Shown piece by piece: positions 18,229-27,459 of a stretch of 64,000 nucleotides of DNA (within the stretch, counting starts at the first letter, position 1; every line of letters begins with the position of its first letter). Both the position numbers and the translations under genes were made by a program. Below the pieces are notes generated by a model. That model was not told where the DNA came from. It ran no database searches and worked only from the letters and a program-made list of their open reading frames with translations. The DNA is from Phreatobacter sp. (GTDB lineage: Bacteria > Pseudomonadota > Alphaproteobacteria > Rhizobiales > Phreatobacteraceae). Where the stretch lies: the NCBI RefSeq assembly GCF_022843985.1, contig NZ_JALHMP010000008.1, positions 1 through 64,000 of the forward strand. Reading direction: 5' to 3'.

Positions 18229-19623
18229 TCAGGCCGGCAGCACCTTGCCAGGATTGAAGATGCCCTTGGGGTCGAGGGCGTTCTTGATCAGGCGCATGAC
18301 GTCGAGTGCCTCGCCGTGTTCCTCGCGCATGAACTTCATCTTGCCGATGCCGACGCCGTGCTCGCCGGTGCAGGTGCCGCCGAGCGCGATGGCATGTTTG
18401 ACCATCCGGTCGTTGATCTCGTTGGCCTTGGCCCATTCGGCCGGATCGTCCGGGTCGATCTGCATGCCGAGATGGAAATTGCCGTCGCCGACATGGCCGA
18501 CGAGGGTGGTGCCGAAGCTCTGCTGCGAGGTCTCCTTGCGCACCTCGCGGATGACCTCGGCCAGCGCCGAGATCGGCACGCAGACGTCGGTGCCCCAGCC
18601 CTTGGCACCCGGACGTAGGGCCCGGATGGCCCAGTGGATGTCGTGGCGGGCCTGCCAGAGCTTTGCCCGTTCATCGGCATCGGTGGACCAGCGCCAGTTG
18701 CTGGCGCCCTCCCCCTTGGCGAGGTCCTCGACGATGGACGCCTGTTCCTCGACGCCCGACTGGCTGCCGGCGAATTCGAAGAAGAGGGTCGGCGTCACCG
18801 GCAGGGTGAGCTTGGAATAGGCGTTGACGGCCTCGATGGCTCGGTCGTCCAGCAATTCGACCCGGGAGATGGGGATGCCCATCTGGATCGTCTGGATCAC
18901 CGTGTCGACCGCGGCATCGACGCTGGGGAACGAACAGGTCGCCGCGGCCATGACCTCGGGAATGCCATAGAGCCGGACGGTGACCTCGGTGATGATGCCG
19001 AGCGTGCCCTCCTGACCGACGAAGAGACCGGTCAGGTCGTAACCGGCTGACGACTTCTTCGCCCGCGAACGGGTGCGGATGATGCGTCCGTCGGAAAGGA
19101 CCACGGTGAGGTTGACGACGTTCTCGCGCATCGTGCCGTAGCGCACTGCATTGGTGCCGGAGGCCCGCGTCGCGGCCATGCCGCCGATGGTAGCGTCGGC
19201 GCCGGGATCGACGGGGAAGAACAGGCCGGTGTCGCGCAGATGGGCATTGAGCTGCTTGCGCGTCACGCCGGCTTGCACCGTCGCATCAAGGTCTTCGGCG
19301 CGGACGCTGAGGATCTGATTCATGCCGGTGAGGTCGAGGGACACCCCGCCCTTGACCGGGATCAGGGCGCCCTCCAGCGACGATCCCGCGCCATAGGCGA
19401 CGATCGGCGTGTCGTGGGCGGCGCAGAGCCGGACGATGGCCGCGACCTCTTCCGTCGTCACTGCGCGGCACACCGCATCGGGAAGGCGGGCGGCATGGCG
19501 CGACTCGTCGCGGCCGTGCTGGGCGCGGTCCGACTCGGAGGTCGAGACGCGGCTGCCGAGGAGCGCGCGCAGGCCGTCCAGCAGGACGGGGTCGATCGCA
19601 GAGGCCGCGAGGGGAGCGTTCAT
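18229..19623 (-). CDS. FAD-binding D-lactate dehydrogenase/glycolate oxidase-type enzyme
   Basis: A 464-aa flavoprotein of the GlcD/DLD family that oxidises a D-2-hydroxy acid (D-lactate is the commonest substrate) and passes electrons to the respiratory chain. The FAD-binding PCMH domain is N-terminal (IVAYGAGSSLEGALIP, then VDPGADATIGGMAATRASG). The C-terminal FAD-oxidase domain has GHVGDGNFHLG and GTCTGEHGVGIGKM. ATG 19623 begins the usual N-terminus; longer open sequence upstream lacks similarity. Confidence 0.92.
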   Translation of the reverse strand: MNAPLAASAIDPVLLDGLRALLGSRVSTSESDRAQHGRDESRHAARLPDAVCRAVTTEEVAAIVRLCAAHDTPIVAYGAGSSLEGALIPVKGGVSLDLTGMNQILSVRAEDLDATVQAGVTRKQLNAHLRDTGLFFPVDPGADATIGGMAATRASGTNAVRYGTMRENVVNLTVVLSDGRIIRTRSRAKKSSAGYDLTGLFVGQEGTLGIITEVTVRLYGIPEVMAAATCSFPSVDAAVDTVIQTIQMGIPISRVELLDDRAIEAVNAYSKLTLPVTPTLFFEFAGSQSGVEEQASIVEDLAKGEGASNWRWSTDADERAKLWQARHDIHWAIRALRPGAKGWGTDVCVPISALAEVIREVRKETSQQSFGTTLVGHVGDGNFHLGMQIDPDDPAEWAKANEINDRMVKHAIALGGTCTGEHGVGIGKMKFMREEHGEALDVMRLIKNALDPKGIFNPGKVLPA

Positions 19624-19719
19624 GGGTCTCAACCGGGTTGGGCGGGACGCGGGGGCCGTCATCAAGAGCATCAAGCCGCGCCGATGCCAACCGGCTTAAC
19701 GCAGGGGGCGGTTGCGAAA

Positions 19720-20553
19720 TCAGGAGAGTGTCCGGCGCTCCAGGCGCCAGGAGAGGTCCGGTGCCACATGGATCAGGCTGAAGCCGGCGGCATCGTCGCC
19801 ATGCTTGCCGGCCGCCGAGGCCGACGGCGCACCGGCGAGCGTGATCGTGCCCGTCGCCCCTGTCCAGACCGTGTCGCAGGCGCGGTGGAGGTGGCCATGC
19901 AACACCAGGGGGCAGCCGTGGCGGGCGAGCAGCGCCATGAGCGCCGCGCCGTCGCGCAGCCGCTTCAGCCGCGACAGTCCCGGTGCGTGGGGCGGATGAT
20001 GGACCGCGAGAACCGGCAGGTGGGCCCTGCGGTCGAGGCCGGCGAGCAGGGCGTCGAGGCGGGCGAGCTGGGCGGCACCGAGTTCGCCCTCGGCCGAGAA
20101 GAGCCAGGTCGGGGTGCCGGAGCAGAGCGTGACGATCGCGGCGCGACCCGCCAGCGCCAGACGCGGGAAACAGGCGCGCAGATCACCCTCGCCTGTCGGT
20201 GCCGCCAGCCAGGCGGGAAGGACCGCCCGAAGCCTCGCCTCGGCGCGTCGCGTGTAGACATCGTGGTTGCCCGGGGCCCAGGAGACATGCTCGGGATCGC
20301 CGAGTTCGCCGAGGACGGCACCGGCGGCGGCAAATTCCGACGGCAGGCCAAGTTCGATGAGATCGCCGGTCAGCGCCACGTGATCGGGCCGCGCAGCGCG
20401 CAATGCGGCGATCACCCGCGCGGCGATGGCGCCGTCATGGGCACCGGGCTTGCGCGCCCAGTTGATCCAGCCGAGCGCGGGCTTCAGGCCCTCGCCGAGG
20501 GGAAAGGGCACTGGCGTCAGGTGCAGGTCCGAGACATGGGCGATGACGGTCAC
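19720..20553 (-). CDS. metallophosphoesterase (3',5'-cyclic nucleotide phosphodiesterase-like)
   Basis: A 277-aa calcineurin-like phosphoesterase. All metal-binding motifs are visible in order: HVSDLHL, TGDLIELG, APGNHDVY, VHHPPH and LHGHLHR. Such enzymes hydrolyse phosphodiesters or phosphomonoesters, including cyclic nucleotides; the substrate cannot be told. The domain begins at VTVIAHVSD, so the start is placed at GTG 20553 rather than at the distant ATG of the open frame. Confidence 0.88.
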   Translation of the reverse strand: MTVIAHVSDLHLTPVPFPLGEGLKPALGWINWARKPGAHDGAIAARVIAALRAARPDHVALTGDLIELGLPSEFAAAGAVLGELGDPEHVSWAPGNHDVYTRRAEARLRAVLPAWLAAPTGEGDLRACFPRLALAGRAAIVTLCSGTPTWLFSAEGELGAAQLARLDALLAGLDRRAHLPVLAVHHPPHAPGLSRLKRLRDGAALMALLARHGCPLVLHGHLHRACDTVWTGATGTITLAGAPSASAAGKHGDDAAGFSLIHVAPDLSWRLERRTLS

Positions 20554-20704
20554 GCCCGCTGACCTCGCATGGATGGGCGGCGATTCCAAGGGCGGGAGAT
20601 CGCCACCGCCATGTCGCCAAGGCCAGCGCTTTCCGTCGTGCCGGCGTTTGGCCTGGCCACAACGAGAGGTACGCGACAACGGCTGGAGCGCCGCCGCCTC
20701 CCCG

Positions 20705-21481
20705 TCAGGTCAACATCTGCATGTCACCGCAGATGGAGAGCGCCTGGCCGGAGATGGTTTTGCCCTTCGGCGAGCACAGGAAGAGCATCTGGTCGGCGAG
20801 CTGGCGCGCGGTAACGAAGGTCTTCAGCGAGGTATAGGACGAGGCCTGCTGCTCGATCTCGCGGAAGGAGACGCCACGCGACTGGGCCTTGGCCTCCAGC
20901 ACCCGCCGGATTCGGTCGCCCTCGACCAGGCCGGGCAGGATGGCGTTGACGCGGATGCCGAACTCGCCGAGCTCAATGGCCAGCGACTTGGTGAAGCCGA
21001 CGACGCCCCATTTCGCCGCCGCATAGGGCGTGCGCAGGGCGAAACCGAAGCGGCCGGCGACGGATGCCAGGTTGATGATCGAGGCGTTGGTGCTCGCCTT
21101 CAGATGCGGCACGGCGAGGCGGGCGCAGTTGAACTGGCTGGTGAGGCAGACCTCGATGCAGCGGTCCCAGTCTTCCGGATTGATCTCCTCGACGCGCCCC
21201 GTGGGGCCGGCGATGCCGGCATTGTTGACGAGGACGTCGAGCCCGCCGAGCCGGTCGATGGTTGTGGCGAAGAGGTCGGCGACCTGGCTGCGGTCGGCCA
21301 CGTCGCAGAAGGAGGAGGAGATCGCCGGATCGGTGCGCGCGAGCTCGGCAATGGCCTCGCGGTCGACATCGCAGACATGGACCCGCGCGCCCTCCTCCAC
21401 GAAGGCGCGTGCCACCTCGCGGCCGATGCCGCCCGCGCCCGCCGTGACGAGGACGCGCAGGCCCTTGATGCCGAGATCCAT
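20705..21481 (-). CDS. SDR-family NAD(P)-dependent oxidoreductase
   Basis: A 258-aa classical short-chain dehydrogenase. It has the cofactor loop VTAGAGGIGREV, the NNAG motif, the catalytic Ser in NLASVAG and the YAAAK active site. ATG 21481 begins the Rossmann fold. It lies 28 bases downstream of the GntR regulator on the same strand and is probably co-transcribed with it; the divergent transporter suggests that it oxidises or reduces the imported compound or a product of it. The substrate is not known. Confidence 0.9.
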   Translation of the reverse strand: MDLGIKGLRVLVTAGAGGIGREVARAFVEEGARVHVCDVDREAIAELARTDPAISSSFCDVADRSQVADLFATTIDRLGGLDVLVNNAGIAGPTGRVEEINPEDWDRCIEVCLTSQFNCARLAVPHLKASTNASIINLASVAGRFGFALRTPYAAAKWGVVGFTKSLAIELGEFGIRVNAILPGLVEGDRIRRVLEAKAQSRGVSFREIEQQASSYTSLKTFVTARQLADQMLFLCSPKGKTISGQALSICGDMQMLT

Positions 21482-21509
21482 CGAACCGTCTCCCTGATGT
21501 CTTTGGTGT

Positions 21510-22211
21510 CTAGGCCGCGGCGAGACCGCCCCGGGCGATGATGAAGTCGGCGGCGCCACGGATATCCGCGGCGATGGCGGCGCGGGCGGCGGGCCCGTCG
21601 CCGGCGCGGATCGCCGCCAGGGCATCGGCATGGAAGCGCACGGCGCCCCCGGTGGCGAGCCGGTCGGGATTGGCGCCGAGGTCGAGATTGAGAACGGGAC
21701 CGGCCTTCAGCCAGAGGGCGCCGATGATCTCGGCGAGGGTTGGCAGGCCGGTGGCCTCGTAAATGGCGAAGTGAAGGTCCTTGTTGAGCCGGACGGCTTC
21801 GGCCAGATCGGGACGGACCAGCAGGCTGAGGGCGCGGAACGCGGATTCCAGCGTCGCGATCCGCGCGATATCGTCTGCGGACGCTGCCGTGGCCGCCCTT
21901 TGGGCTGCGAACCCTTCGATCTCGATGCGCACCGTCGTGAGTTCGCGGAACTGGCTGACCGTCATGATCGGCACCCGCACGGCCCGGTTCGGTGCGACCT
22001 CGAGGGCGCGATCGGCGACGAGCCGGCTGACGGCCTCGCGTACCGGCATCATGCTGACACCCATGACCTCGGCCGTGCCGCGCAGGGACAGCTTGTCGCC
22101 GGGAGCCAGACGCCCGGCCATGAGCAGTTCACGCAGGTGACCATAGACACGGTCGCCGAGCGTCTCCCGCTCGAGCGGTCTGATGGTGGTGAGGGCTATT
22201 GCGACGCTCAT
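21510..22211 (-). CDS. GntR-family (FadR/FCD) transcriptional regulator
   Basis: A 233-aa regulator with an N-terminal winged helix (LGDRVYGHLRELLMAGRLAP, then GTAEVMGVSMMPVREAVSRL) and a C-terminal all-helical FCD ligand-binding domain from about residue 85. Members usually repress adjacent catabolic genes until a carboxylic-acid ligand binds. It is divergent from the ABC importer and heads the SDR gene, so it most likely controls the whole 20.7-29.8 kb locus. A palindrome at 22322 is a candidate operator. Confidence 0.92.
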   Translation of the reverse strand: MSVAIALTTIRPLERETLGDRVYGHLRELLMAGRLAPGDKLSLRGTAEVMGVSMMPVREAVSRLVADRALEVAPNRAVRVPIMTVSQFRELTTVRIEIEGFAAQRAATAASADDIARIATLESAFRALSLLVRPDLAEAVRLNKDLHFAIYEATGLPTLAEIIGALWLKAGPVLNLDLGANPDRLATGGAVRFHADALAAIRAGDGPAARAAIAADIRGAADFIIARGGLAAA

Positions 22212-22321
22212 GGCGCGTCACTCATGACAAGCGTTCCGTTCAAACCCGACCGCGTTCCCTGCGATCGCGCTCCAGTGTCGCGAAGGGGGCTGGACAAATC
22301 CAGTCATATGAGAAACCATAA

Positions 22322-22333
22322 CTGTGATCACAG
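22322..22333. promoter_or_regulatory. perfect 12-base palindrome, candidate GntR operator
   Basis: CTGTGATCACAG is a perfect palindrome between the regulator and the importer gene, about 110 bases from each start. FCD-type GntR regulators often bind short palindromes with TGT/ACA ends. The palindrome is seen directly; its use as an operator is inferred. Confidence 0.45.
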
Positions 22334-22426
22334 ATCACGGCAACCCGTCGGCTGCCGTCAGCGAGGGGCGGTCAACGCCTCCGCTTGGGTGAATAGGGCC
22401 TGGAACCACTGCCAAGGAGACGTCCG

Positions 22427-23680
22427 ATGCCGCTCGACAAGAGCCTGTCACGCCGCACCCTCATCAAGGCCTCCGCGGGCGCCGCCGCGCTCGGGACGCT
22501 GGGTGCCCCCGCCATCAGCTATGCGCAGGCCGACGCGATCAAGATCGGCCATATCACGCCACGCACCGGCTTCCTCGGCCCGCTGGGCGAATTTGCCGCA
22601 CAGGCCGCCCAGCTCGCGGCGGAGGAAATCAATGCCGCCGGCGGCATCATGGGCCGCAGGCTTGAGCTCATCCTCGACGACAGCCCGAATCCGCAGCAGG
22701 CCTCCGCCAAGGCGGAGCGCCTTGTCCAGCGCGACAAGATCGTCGCCCTGCTTGGCGAGATCTCGTCGGCCTCGGCGCTGGCCATCGCCCAGGTCGTCCA
22801 GCGCGAGAAGGTGCTGTTCATCAACACCGGCGCCAATTCGGACGCGCTGCGCGGCTCGGACTGCCAGCGCTTCATGTTCCACATCGAGGCGCAGAACTCG
22901 ATGTATGTGAAGGCGGTGGGCCGGTCGCTCATCCGTGACGGTCTGGTCTCCGGCAAGAAATGGTACTCGCTGACGGCCGACTACGCCTTCGGCCACGACC
23001 TCCTCAACGTCGCCAAGCGCTACATGGCGGCCAATGGCGGCAACCATGCCGGCGACGACCTGATCCCGACCGATCTGGCCGACTTCTCGCCGTTCCTGCT
23101 GAAGATCCGCCAGGCGCGCCCCGACGTCGTCTGCCTCAACCTTGCCGGCACGCAGATCACCAACTTCCTCAAGCAATATGCCGAATTCGGCCTGACTTTC
23201 CCGGTCGCGGGCTTCGGCTTCGACACCGCGCTGGCCTGGGGCGCCGGCCGGGGGAATTTCGGCGGCACCTGGCCGGTGGTCTGGCACCATCTCATCGACA
23301 CGCCCGGTTCCAAAGCCTTCGTCGCCGGTTTCCAGAAGAAGTGGAACCGCATGCCGGAGAACCAGGCCTGGGGCGACTATTGCTCGATGAAGATCGTGGC
23401 CCAGGCCATTGCCGAGACCAAGTCGACCGATGGCATGAAGATCGTCGAACATTTCGAGAAGGGGGCCAAGTTCGACCTCCTGAAGACCCGCGAAGGCTAT
23501 TTCCGGGCCAAGGACCATCAGATGATGATGGAAATGTACGCGATCACCGCCCTGCCGGCGGCGCAGATCAAGAACCAGTACGACATCTTCACCTCGTCGC
23601 CGCCGGTTCCGGCCGCCAACGAGAGCCTCGAGGTGATCGCGGCGACCGACGACGAGAACAAGTGCACGTTCCGCGCGTGA
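22427..23680 (+). CDS. ABC transporter solute-binding protein, branched-chain amino acid (LivK) type
   Basis: A 417-aa periplasmic receptor of the Liv family (peripla_BP_6). It has a twin-arginine-like signal (LSRRTLIKASAGAAALGTLG) and then IKIGHITPRTGFLGPLGE, typical of the first lobe. Receptors of this class take amino acids, amides, aromatic acids and other small carboxylates, so the fold does not fix the substrate. AAGGAG precedes ATG 22427. A strong hairpin follows the stop, probably lowering read-through to the permease gene so that the receptor is made in excess. Confidence 0.93.
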   Translation: MPLDKSLSRRTLIKASAGAAALGTLGAPAISYAQADAIKIGHITPRTGFLGPLGEFAAQAAQLAAEEINAAGGIMGRRLELILDDSPNPQQASAKAERLVQRDKIVALLGEISSASALAIAQVVQREKVLFINTGANSDALRGSDCQRFMFHIEAQNSMYVKAVGRSLIRDGLVSGKKWYSLTADYAFGHDLLNVAKRYMAANGGNHAGDDLIPTDLADFSPFLLKIRQARPDVVCLNLAGTQITNFLKQYAEFGLTFPVAGFGFDTALAWGAGRGNFGGTWPVVWHHLIDTPGSKAFVAGFQKKWNRMPENQAWGDYCSMKIVAQAIAETKSTDGMKIVEHFEKGAKFDLLKTREGYFRAKDHQMMMEMYAITALPAAQIKNQYDIFTSSPPVPAANESLEVIAATDDENKCTFRA

Positions 23681-23703
23681 GACGCTCCGGAAGACCGGAG
23701 CGT
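23680..23703 (+). terminator. hairpin between receptor and permease genes
   Basis: GACGCTCCGG and CCGGAGCGTC form a perfect 10-base stem around AAGA, directly at the receptor stop codon. There is no T run, so it may be a partial terminator or an mRNA-stabilising end rather than a full stop. Confidence 0.6.
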
Positions 23704-23865
23704 CCACCGCGCTCCGGTCGCCCTGCCCTCTGACATGTGCCCTGCGGGGTGCAGTCTGACGTCTGGCGGACCCGAAAGGCGTCCGCTGTCGCTCTCGCCA
23801 TGCCCCGCAGGACGCCCTCTCGCCATGCCGGCCACCCATGCCATCCCGCAATCCGGACGGATCCC

Positions 23866-24744
23866 GTGCCTGACCTGATCCCGCTGCTCTCGCAGATCCT
23901 GAACGGCCTGCTTGCCGGGTCCTATTACCTGATGATCGCGCTCGGGCTGTCGATGATCTTCTCGCTCGGCGGGATCGTGAACCTTGCCCACGGCGCCTTC
24001 TATGCGATCGGCGCCTATCTTGCCGTGACGCTCGCCGAACGCATCGGTTTCGGCGGTGCGCTGGTCGCCTCGCCGCTGATCGTGGCGCTGATCGGCATGG
24101 TGGTGGAACGCTTCCTGCTGCGGCGATTCTACAATGCCGATCCGATCCTCGGCCTTCTCCTCACCTTCGGCCTCGCGATGGTGACGGAACAGACGCTGCG
24201 CATTCTCTATGGCGCGGCGCCCATCCCCTTCTCGATCCCGCAAGAGCTGCGCGGTCAGGTGTTCCTCGGCGACTTCGTCTATTCGCGCTACCGGCTGATC
24301 ACCCTGGGGATCACCGCGCTGGCCGTCCTCGGCCTGTGGATCCTCCTGACCAAAACCGCCTTCGGCAAGGTGGTGCGCGCCGGCGTGCAGAACCCGGACA
24401 TGGTCGGCGCGCTGGGTATCTCGCTGAAGCCCTACATGACGGCGGTGGTGATGATCGGCGTCGGCCTCGCCGCCCTTGCCGGCGTGCTCATCGCACCCAT
24501 CGCCGGCGTCCATCCGGCCATGGGCCAGGAGATCATCACCTTCGCCTTCGTCGTCGTGGTGATCGGCGGCCTCGGCTCCTTCTGGGGGGTGGTGGCCGCG
24601 GCCGCCATCGTCGGCATGACCCGCGGCGTCGCCGCGCATTTCTACCCCGCCGCCACGGAAGCCTCGGTCTATCTGCTGATGGTGCTCGTGCTGCTCACCC
24701 GCCCCCGCGGCCTCTTCGGCGAACGCATCCAGAAATTCGAGTGA
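23866..24744 (+). CDS. branched-chain-type ABC transporter permease (LivH)
   Basis: A 292-aa integral membrane permease with about eight hydrophobic segments. The LivH hallmarks are LLAGSYYLMIALGLSMIFSL, GIVNLAHGAFYAIGAYL and, near the end, GLGSFWGVVAAAAIVG. The start is set at GTG 23866, directly before PDLIPLLSQ; the open frame upstream is hydrophilic and unrelated. It stops 4 bases before the fused permease-ATPase gene. Confidence 0.92.
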   Translation: MPDLIPLLSQILNGLLAGSYYLMIALGLSMIFSLGGIVNLAHGAFYAIGAYLAVTLAERIGFGGALVASPLIVALIGMVVERFLLRRFYNADPILGLLLTFGLAMVTEQTLRILYGAAPIPFSIPQELRGQVFLGDFVYSRYRLITLGITALAVLGLWILLTKTAFGKVVRAGVQNPDMVGALGISLKPYMTAVVMIGVGLAALAGVLIAPIAGVHPAMGQEIITFAFVVVVIGGLGSFWGVVAAAAIVGMTRGVAAHFYPAATEASVYLLMVLVLLTRPRGLFGERIQKFE

Positions 24745-24748
24745 TCCG

Positions 24749-27271
24749 ATGACCCCGACCTTCCGCACCCTTCTGGCGGCCATCGCGGCGCTCGTCGTTC
24801 TGCCCGTCTTCATGCTGTCGATCGGCCTGACGCTGACCTCGGCGACCGACGTCGTGATCTTCGCCATCGCAGCCCTGGCGCTGAACATCCTGGTCGGCCA
24901 TACCGGCCTCGTCTCCTTCGGCCACGGCGCCTTCTTCGGCATCGGCGCCTATGCGGCCGTGCTGGCGCAGCGCCATTTCTTTCCCGGACAGATCCTGCTG
25001 CCTGCCGGCTTTTCCATTCTGTTCGTCGGCGTGGTCTCCACCCTTCTCGGGCTGCTGATCCTCCGCCGTCGCGGGGTCTATTTCTCGCTGCTCACCCTCG
25101 CCATGACGGCGGTCGCCTATACCGTCTCCTTCCGCTGGACCGAACTCACCGGCGGCGAGAACGGCCTCGGCGGCGTTGTCCGGCCGGATTGGGGCATCGC
25201 CGATCTCAACAATCCCTGGGCCTTCTACATCCTCGTCGCGGTCATTGGCTTTGCCGTGGTCTTCCTGCTGCAGCGGTTCCACCGCTCCCCGGTCGGCAGC
25301 GTCTTGGTGGCGGTGCGCGAGAACGAGGTGCGCGCCCGCTTCGTCGGCTACGATACCGACCGCTACAAGCTGATCGCCTTCACCATTTCGGCGACGCTGA
25401 CCGGCTTTGCCGGCGTCCTCTCGGCCTTCCACCATCGCTTCACCTCCGCCGACACGATCGCCATCCAGTTCTCGGGCGAGTTGCTGGCGATGGTGGTGAT
25501 CGGCGGCATGCGCAGCTTCATGGGGCCGGCGCTGGGCGCGCTGTTCTTCATGCTGTTCCGCGAATATCTCTCGCTCTTCACCTCGAGCTGGCTCCTGTTC
25601 TTCGGCCTGCTCTTCGTCGGCTTCATCGTCTTCTCGCCCACCGGCCTGATCGGCGTCGCCGAGCGCGTGCTCGCCCCCTTCCGCAAACGCATCGAGACCG
25701 ATGCCGCCATGGCGGCGCGGCGCGTCGAGGCGGTGGGCCCCGTGCCGCCCCAGTTCGTGCGCGAAGGCCGGCAGGGCGACGGCGCGGTCATGGTGGTCGA
25801 CGACATTGCCAAGAGCTTCGGCGGCATCAAGGCGGTGCGCGGCATCAGCTTCGCGGTAAGGGACCGCACGCTGCATGCGATGATCGGACCCAATGGCGCC
25901 GGCAAGACGACAGCCTTCAACCTCCTGTCGGGCATGTTCCCGCCCGACCGCGGCACGGTGAAGCTGGATGGCCGCGAGGTCGGCGGCCTCTCACCCCAGG
26001 CGATCACCCAGGCCGGGGTCGGCCGCTCGTTCCAGATCACCAACCTCTTTCCCGGTCTCACCATCCACGAGAACGTCCGGCTCGCGGTCCAGGCACGCCA
26101 TGCCGGCCGGTTCGGTGTCTGGGCGGAGGCCGGTGCCCTGCCCGGCCTCGCCGCAGATACCGATACGCTCATCCGCTATCTCGGCCTCGGCGGCATCGAA
26201 CAGGCGGAGGCGGGCGCGCTCTCCTATGGCGGCCAACGCCTCGTCGACATGGCCCTGGCGCTGGCGACGCGGCCGCGCATCCTCCTGCTCGACGAACCGC
26301 TGGCGGGCCTCGCCGCGGCCGAACGCAAGCGCGTCGGCGACATTATCAAGACCATTTCGGGCGACATCCCGGTGCTGCTGGTCGAGCATGACATCGACCG
26401 CGTCTTCCAGATCGCCGACCACGTGACGGTGATGAATGACGGCGACGTGCTGGTGGACGGCACGGTCGAGGAGGCCCGGTCGTCGGAACGCGTCCAGGCG
26501 GTCTATCTCGGCTCGGGCGCCCATGCGGTGGCGGCGAAGGAACGCGCCTCGGCGGCGACGCCTGAGACGCTGCTCACCCTGGACAGGGTCAACACCTTCT
26601 ACGGCAAGAGCCACATCCTCAACGATGTCTCCTTCGATGTGAAAACGGGTGAGATCATCGCCCTGCTCGGCCGCAACGGGGCCGGCAAGTCGACGGTGCT
26701 GAAGACCATCACCGGCATCGCGCCGCCGGCGACCGGCACTGTGGCGCTGGCCGGCGACGTGCTGTCCGGCCTGCCTGCCGACAAGGTTGCGCGACTCGGG
26801 GTCGGCTATGTGCCGCAGGGACGCGGTCTCTTCGCCGGGCTGTCGGTGAAGGACAACCTGATGCTCGGCCGGCTGCGACGTCGGACCGGGGCCGGACGCC
26901 ACTGGGACGAGGACCGGGTCCTCGCCTTCTTCCCGCGGCTGAAGGAGCGCTGGTCGACCTCGGCCGATTTCCTCTCGGGCGGCGAACAGCAGATGGTGGC
27001 TGTCGCCCGGGCCCTGGTGGGCGACACGCGGCTTCTGCTGCTCGACGAGCCCTTCGAGGGGCTGTCGCCGGCGATCACCGAGGAACTCTTCGAGGCCTTT
27101 GACAAGTTGCGGCACGAGGTGTCGATCATCATCGTCGACCATCACCTCGATCTGGCACTGGCGATCTCCGACCGCACGGTGGCGCTGGAACGCGGCGCGG
27201 TCACCTGGCACGGCGCATCGAAGGAGTTGCGCGAGGATCAGGAGCTGCGGCGCAAGGTGCTGTGGCTGTGA
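24749..27271 (+). CDS. fused LivM-LivG-LivF: ABC permease with two ATPase domains
   Basis: An 840-aa protein that joins three normally separate subunits. Residues 1-310 are a LivM permease (HTGLVSFGHGAFFGIGAYAA at 51-70). Residues about 347-590 are a LivG-type ATPase with Walker A GPNGAGKT at 380, signature LSYGGQ at 491 and Walker B ILLLDEP at 511. Residues about 607-840 are a LivF-type ATPase with GRNGAGKS at 641, LSGGEQ at 742 and LLLLDEP at 762. All catalytic motifs look intact and there is no internal stop. With LivH and the receptor it makes a complete importer. Confidence 0.95.
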   Translation: MTPTFRTLLAAIAALVVLPVFMLSIGLTLTSATDVVIFAIAALALNILVGHTGLVSFGHGAFFGIGAYAAVLAQRHFFPGQILLPAGFSILFVGVVSTLLGLLILRRRGVYFSLLTLAMTAVAYTVSFRWTELTGGENGLGGVVRPDWGIADLNNPWAFYILVAVIGFAVVFLLQRFHRSPVGSVLVAVRENEVRARFVGYDTDRYKLIAFTISATLTGFAGVLSAFHHRFTSADTIAIQFSGELLAMVVIGGMRSFMGPALGALFFMLFREYLSLFTSSWLLFFGLLFVGFIVFSPTGLIGVAERVLAPFRKRIETDAAMAARRVEAVGPVPPQFVREGRQGDGAVMVVDDIAKSFGGIKAVRGISFAVRDRTLHAMIGPNGAGKTTAFNLLSGMFPPDRGTVKLDGREVGGLSPQAITQAGVGRSFQITNLFPGLTIHENVRLAVQARHAGRFGVWAEAGALPGLAADTDTLIRYLGLGGIEQAEAGALSYGGQRLVDMALALATRPRILLLDEPLAGLAAAERKRVGDIIKTISGDIPVLLVEHDIDRVFQIADHVTVMNDGDVLVDGTVEEARSSERVQAVYLGSGAHAVAAKERASAATPETLLTLDRVNTFYGKSHILNDVSFDVKTGEIIALLGRNGAGKSTVLKTITGIAPPATGTVALAGDVLSGLPADKVARLGVGYVPQGRGLFAGLSVKDNLMLGRLRRRTGAGRHWDEDRVLAFFPRLKERWSTSADFLSGGEQQMVAVARALVGDTRLLLLDEPFEGLSPAITEELFEAFDKLRHEVSIIIVDHHLDLALAISDRTVALERGAVTWHGASKELREDQELRRKVLWL

Positions 27272-27309
27272 GGCGCAGCGGTAAGCTTCGGGCCGGAGCG
27301 TTCATGCCT

Positions 27310-27353
27310 CCCACCCCTGCCCCCTCCCCTCCGCAAGCGGGGGGAGGGGAAAG
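27310..27353 (+). repeat. palindromic REP-like repeat, copy 1
   Basis: A C-rich then G-rich unit with core CCTCCGCAAGCGGGGGGAGG and flanks CCCACCCCTG on the left and GGGGAAAG on the right. It can fold back on itself around GCAAGC. Copies 2 (inverted) and 3 (same orientation) follow within 520 bases. Confidence 0.85.
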
Positions 27354-27408
27354 GCCCCCTCTCTCGGCCGCGGCAGCAGACTTGCTCTCCGTCCCAAGCA
27401 GTGGCTCC

Positions 27409-27454
27409 ATTCCCCTCCCCCCGCTTGCGGAAGGGAGGGGTCAGGGGTGGGGGG
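27409..27454 (-). repeat. palindromic REP-like repeat, copy 2 (inverted)
   Basis: The reverse complement of the unit at 27310, with a few mismatches (CCGCTTGCGG core). It ends 6 bases before the start codon of the DUF559 gene. Confidence 0.85.
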
Positions 27455-27459
27455 CCGCG

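Noticed and set aside
22322-22333. CRP/FNR-type binding site
   Set aside because: TGTGA and TCACA are adjacent without the 6-base spacer needed for CRP, so a short-palindrome GntR operator is a better reading.
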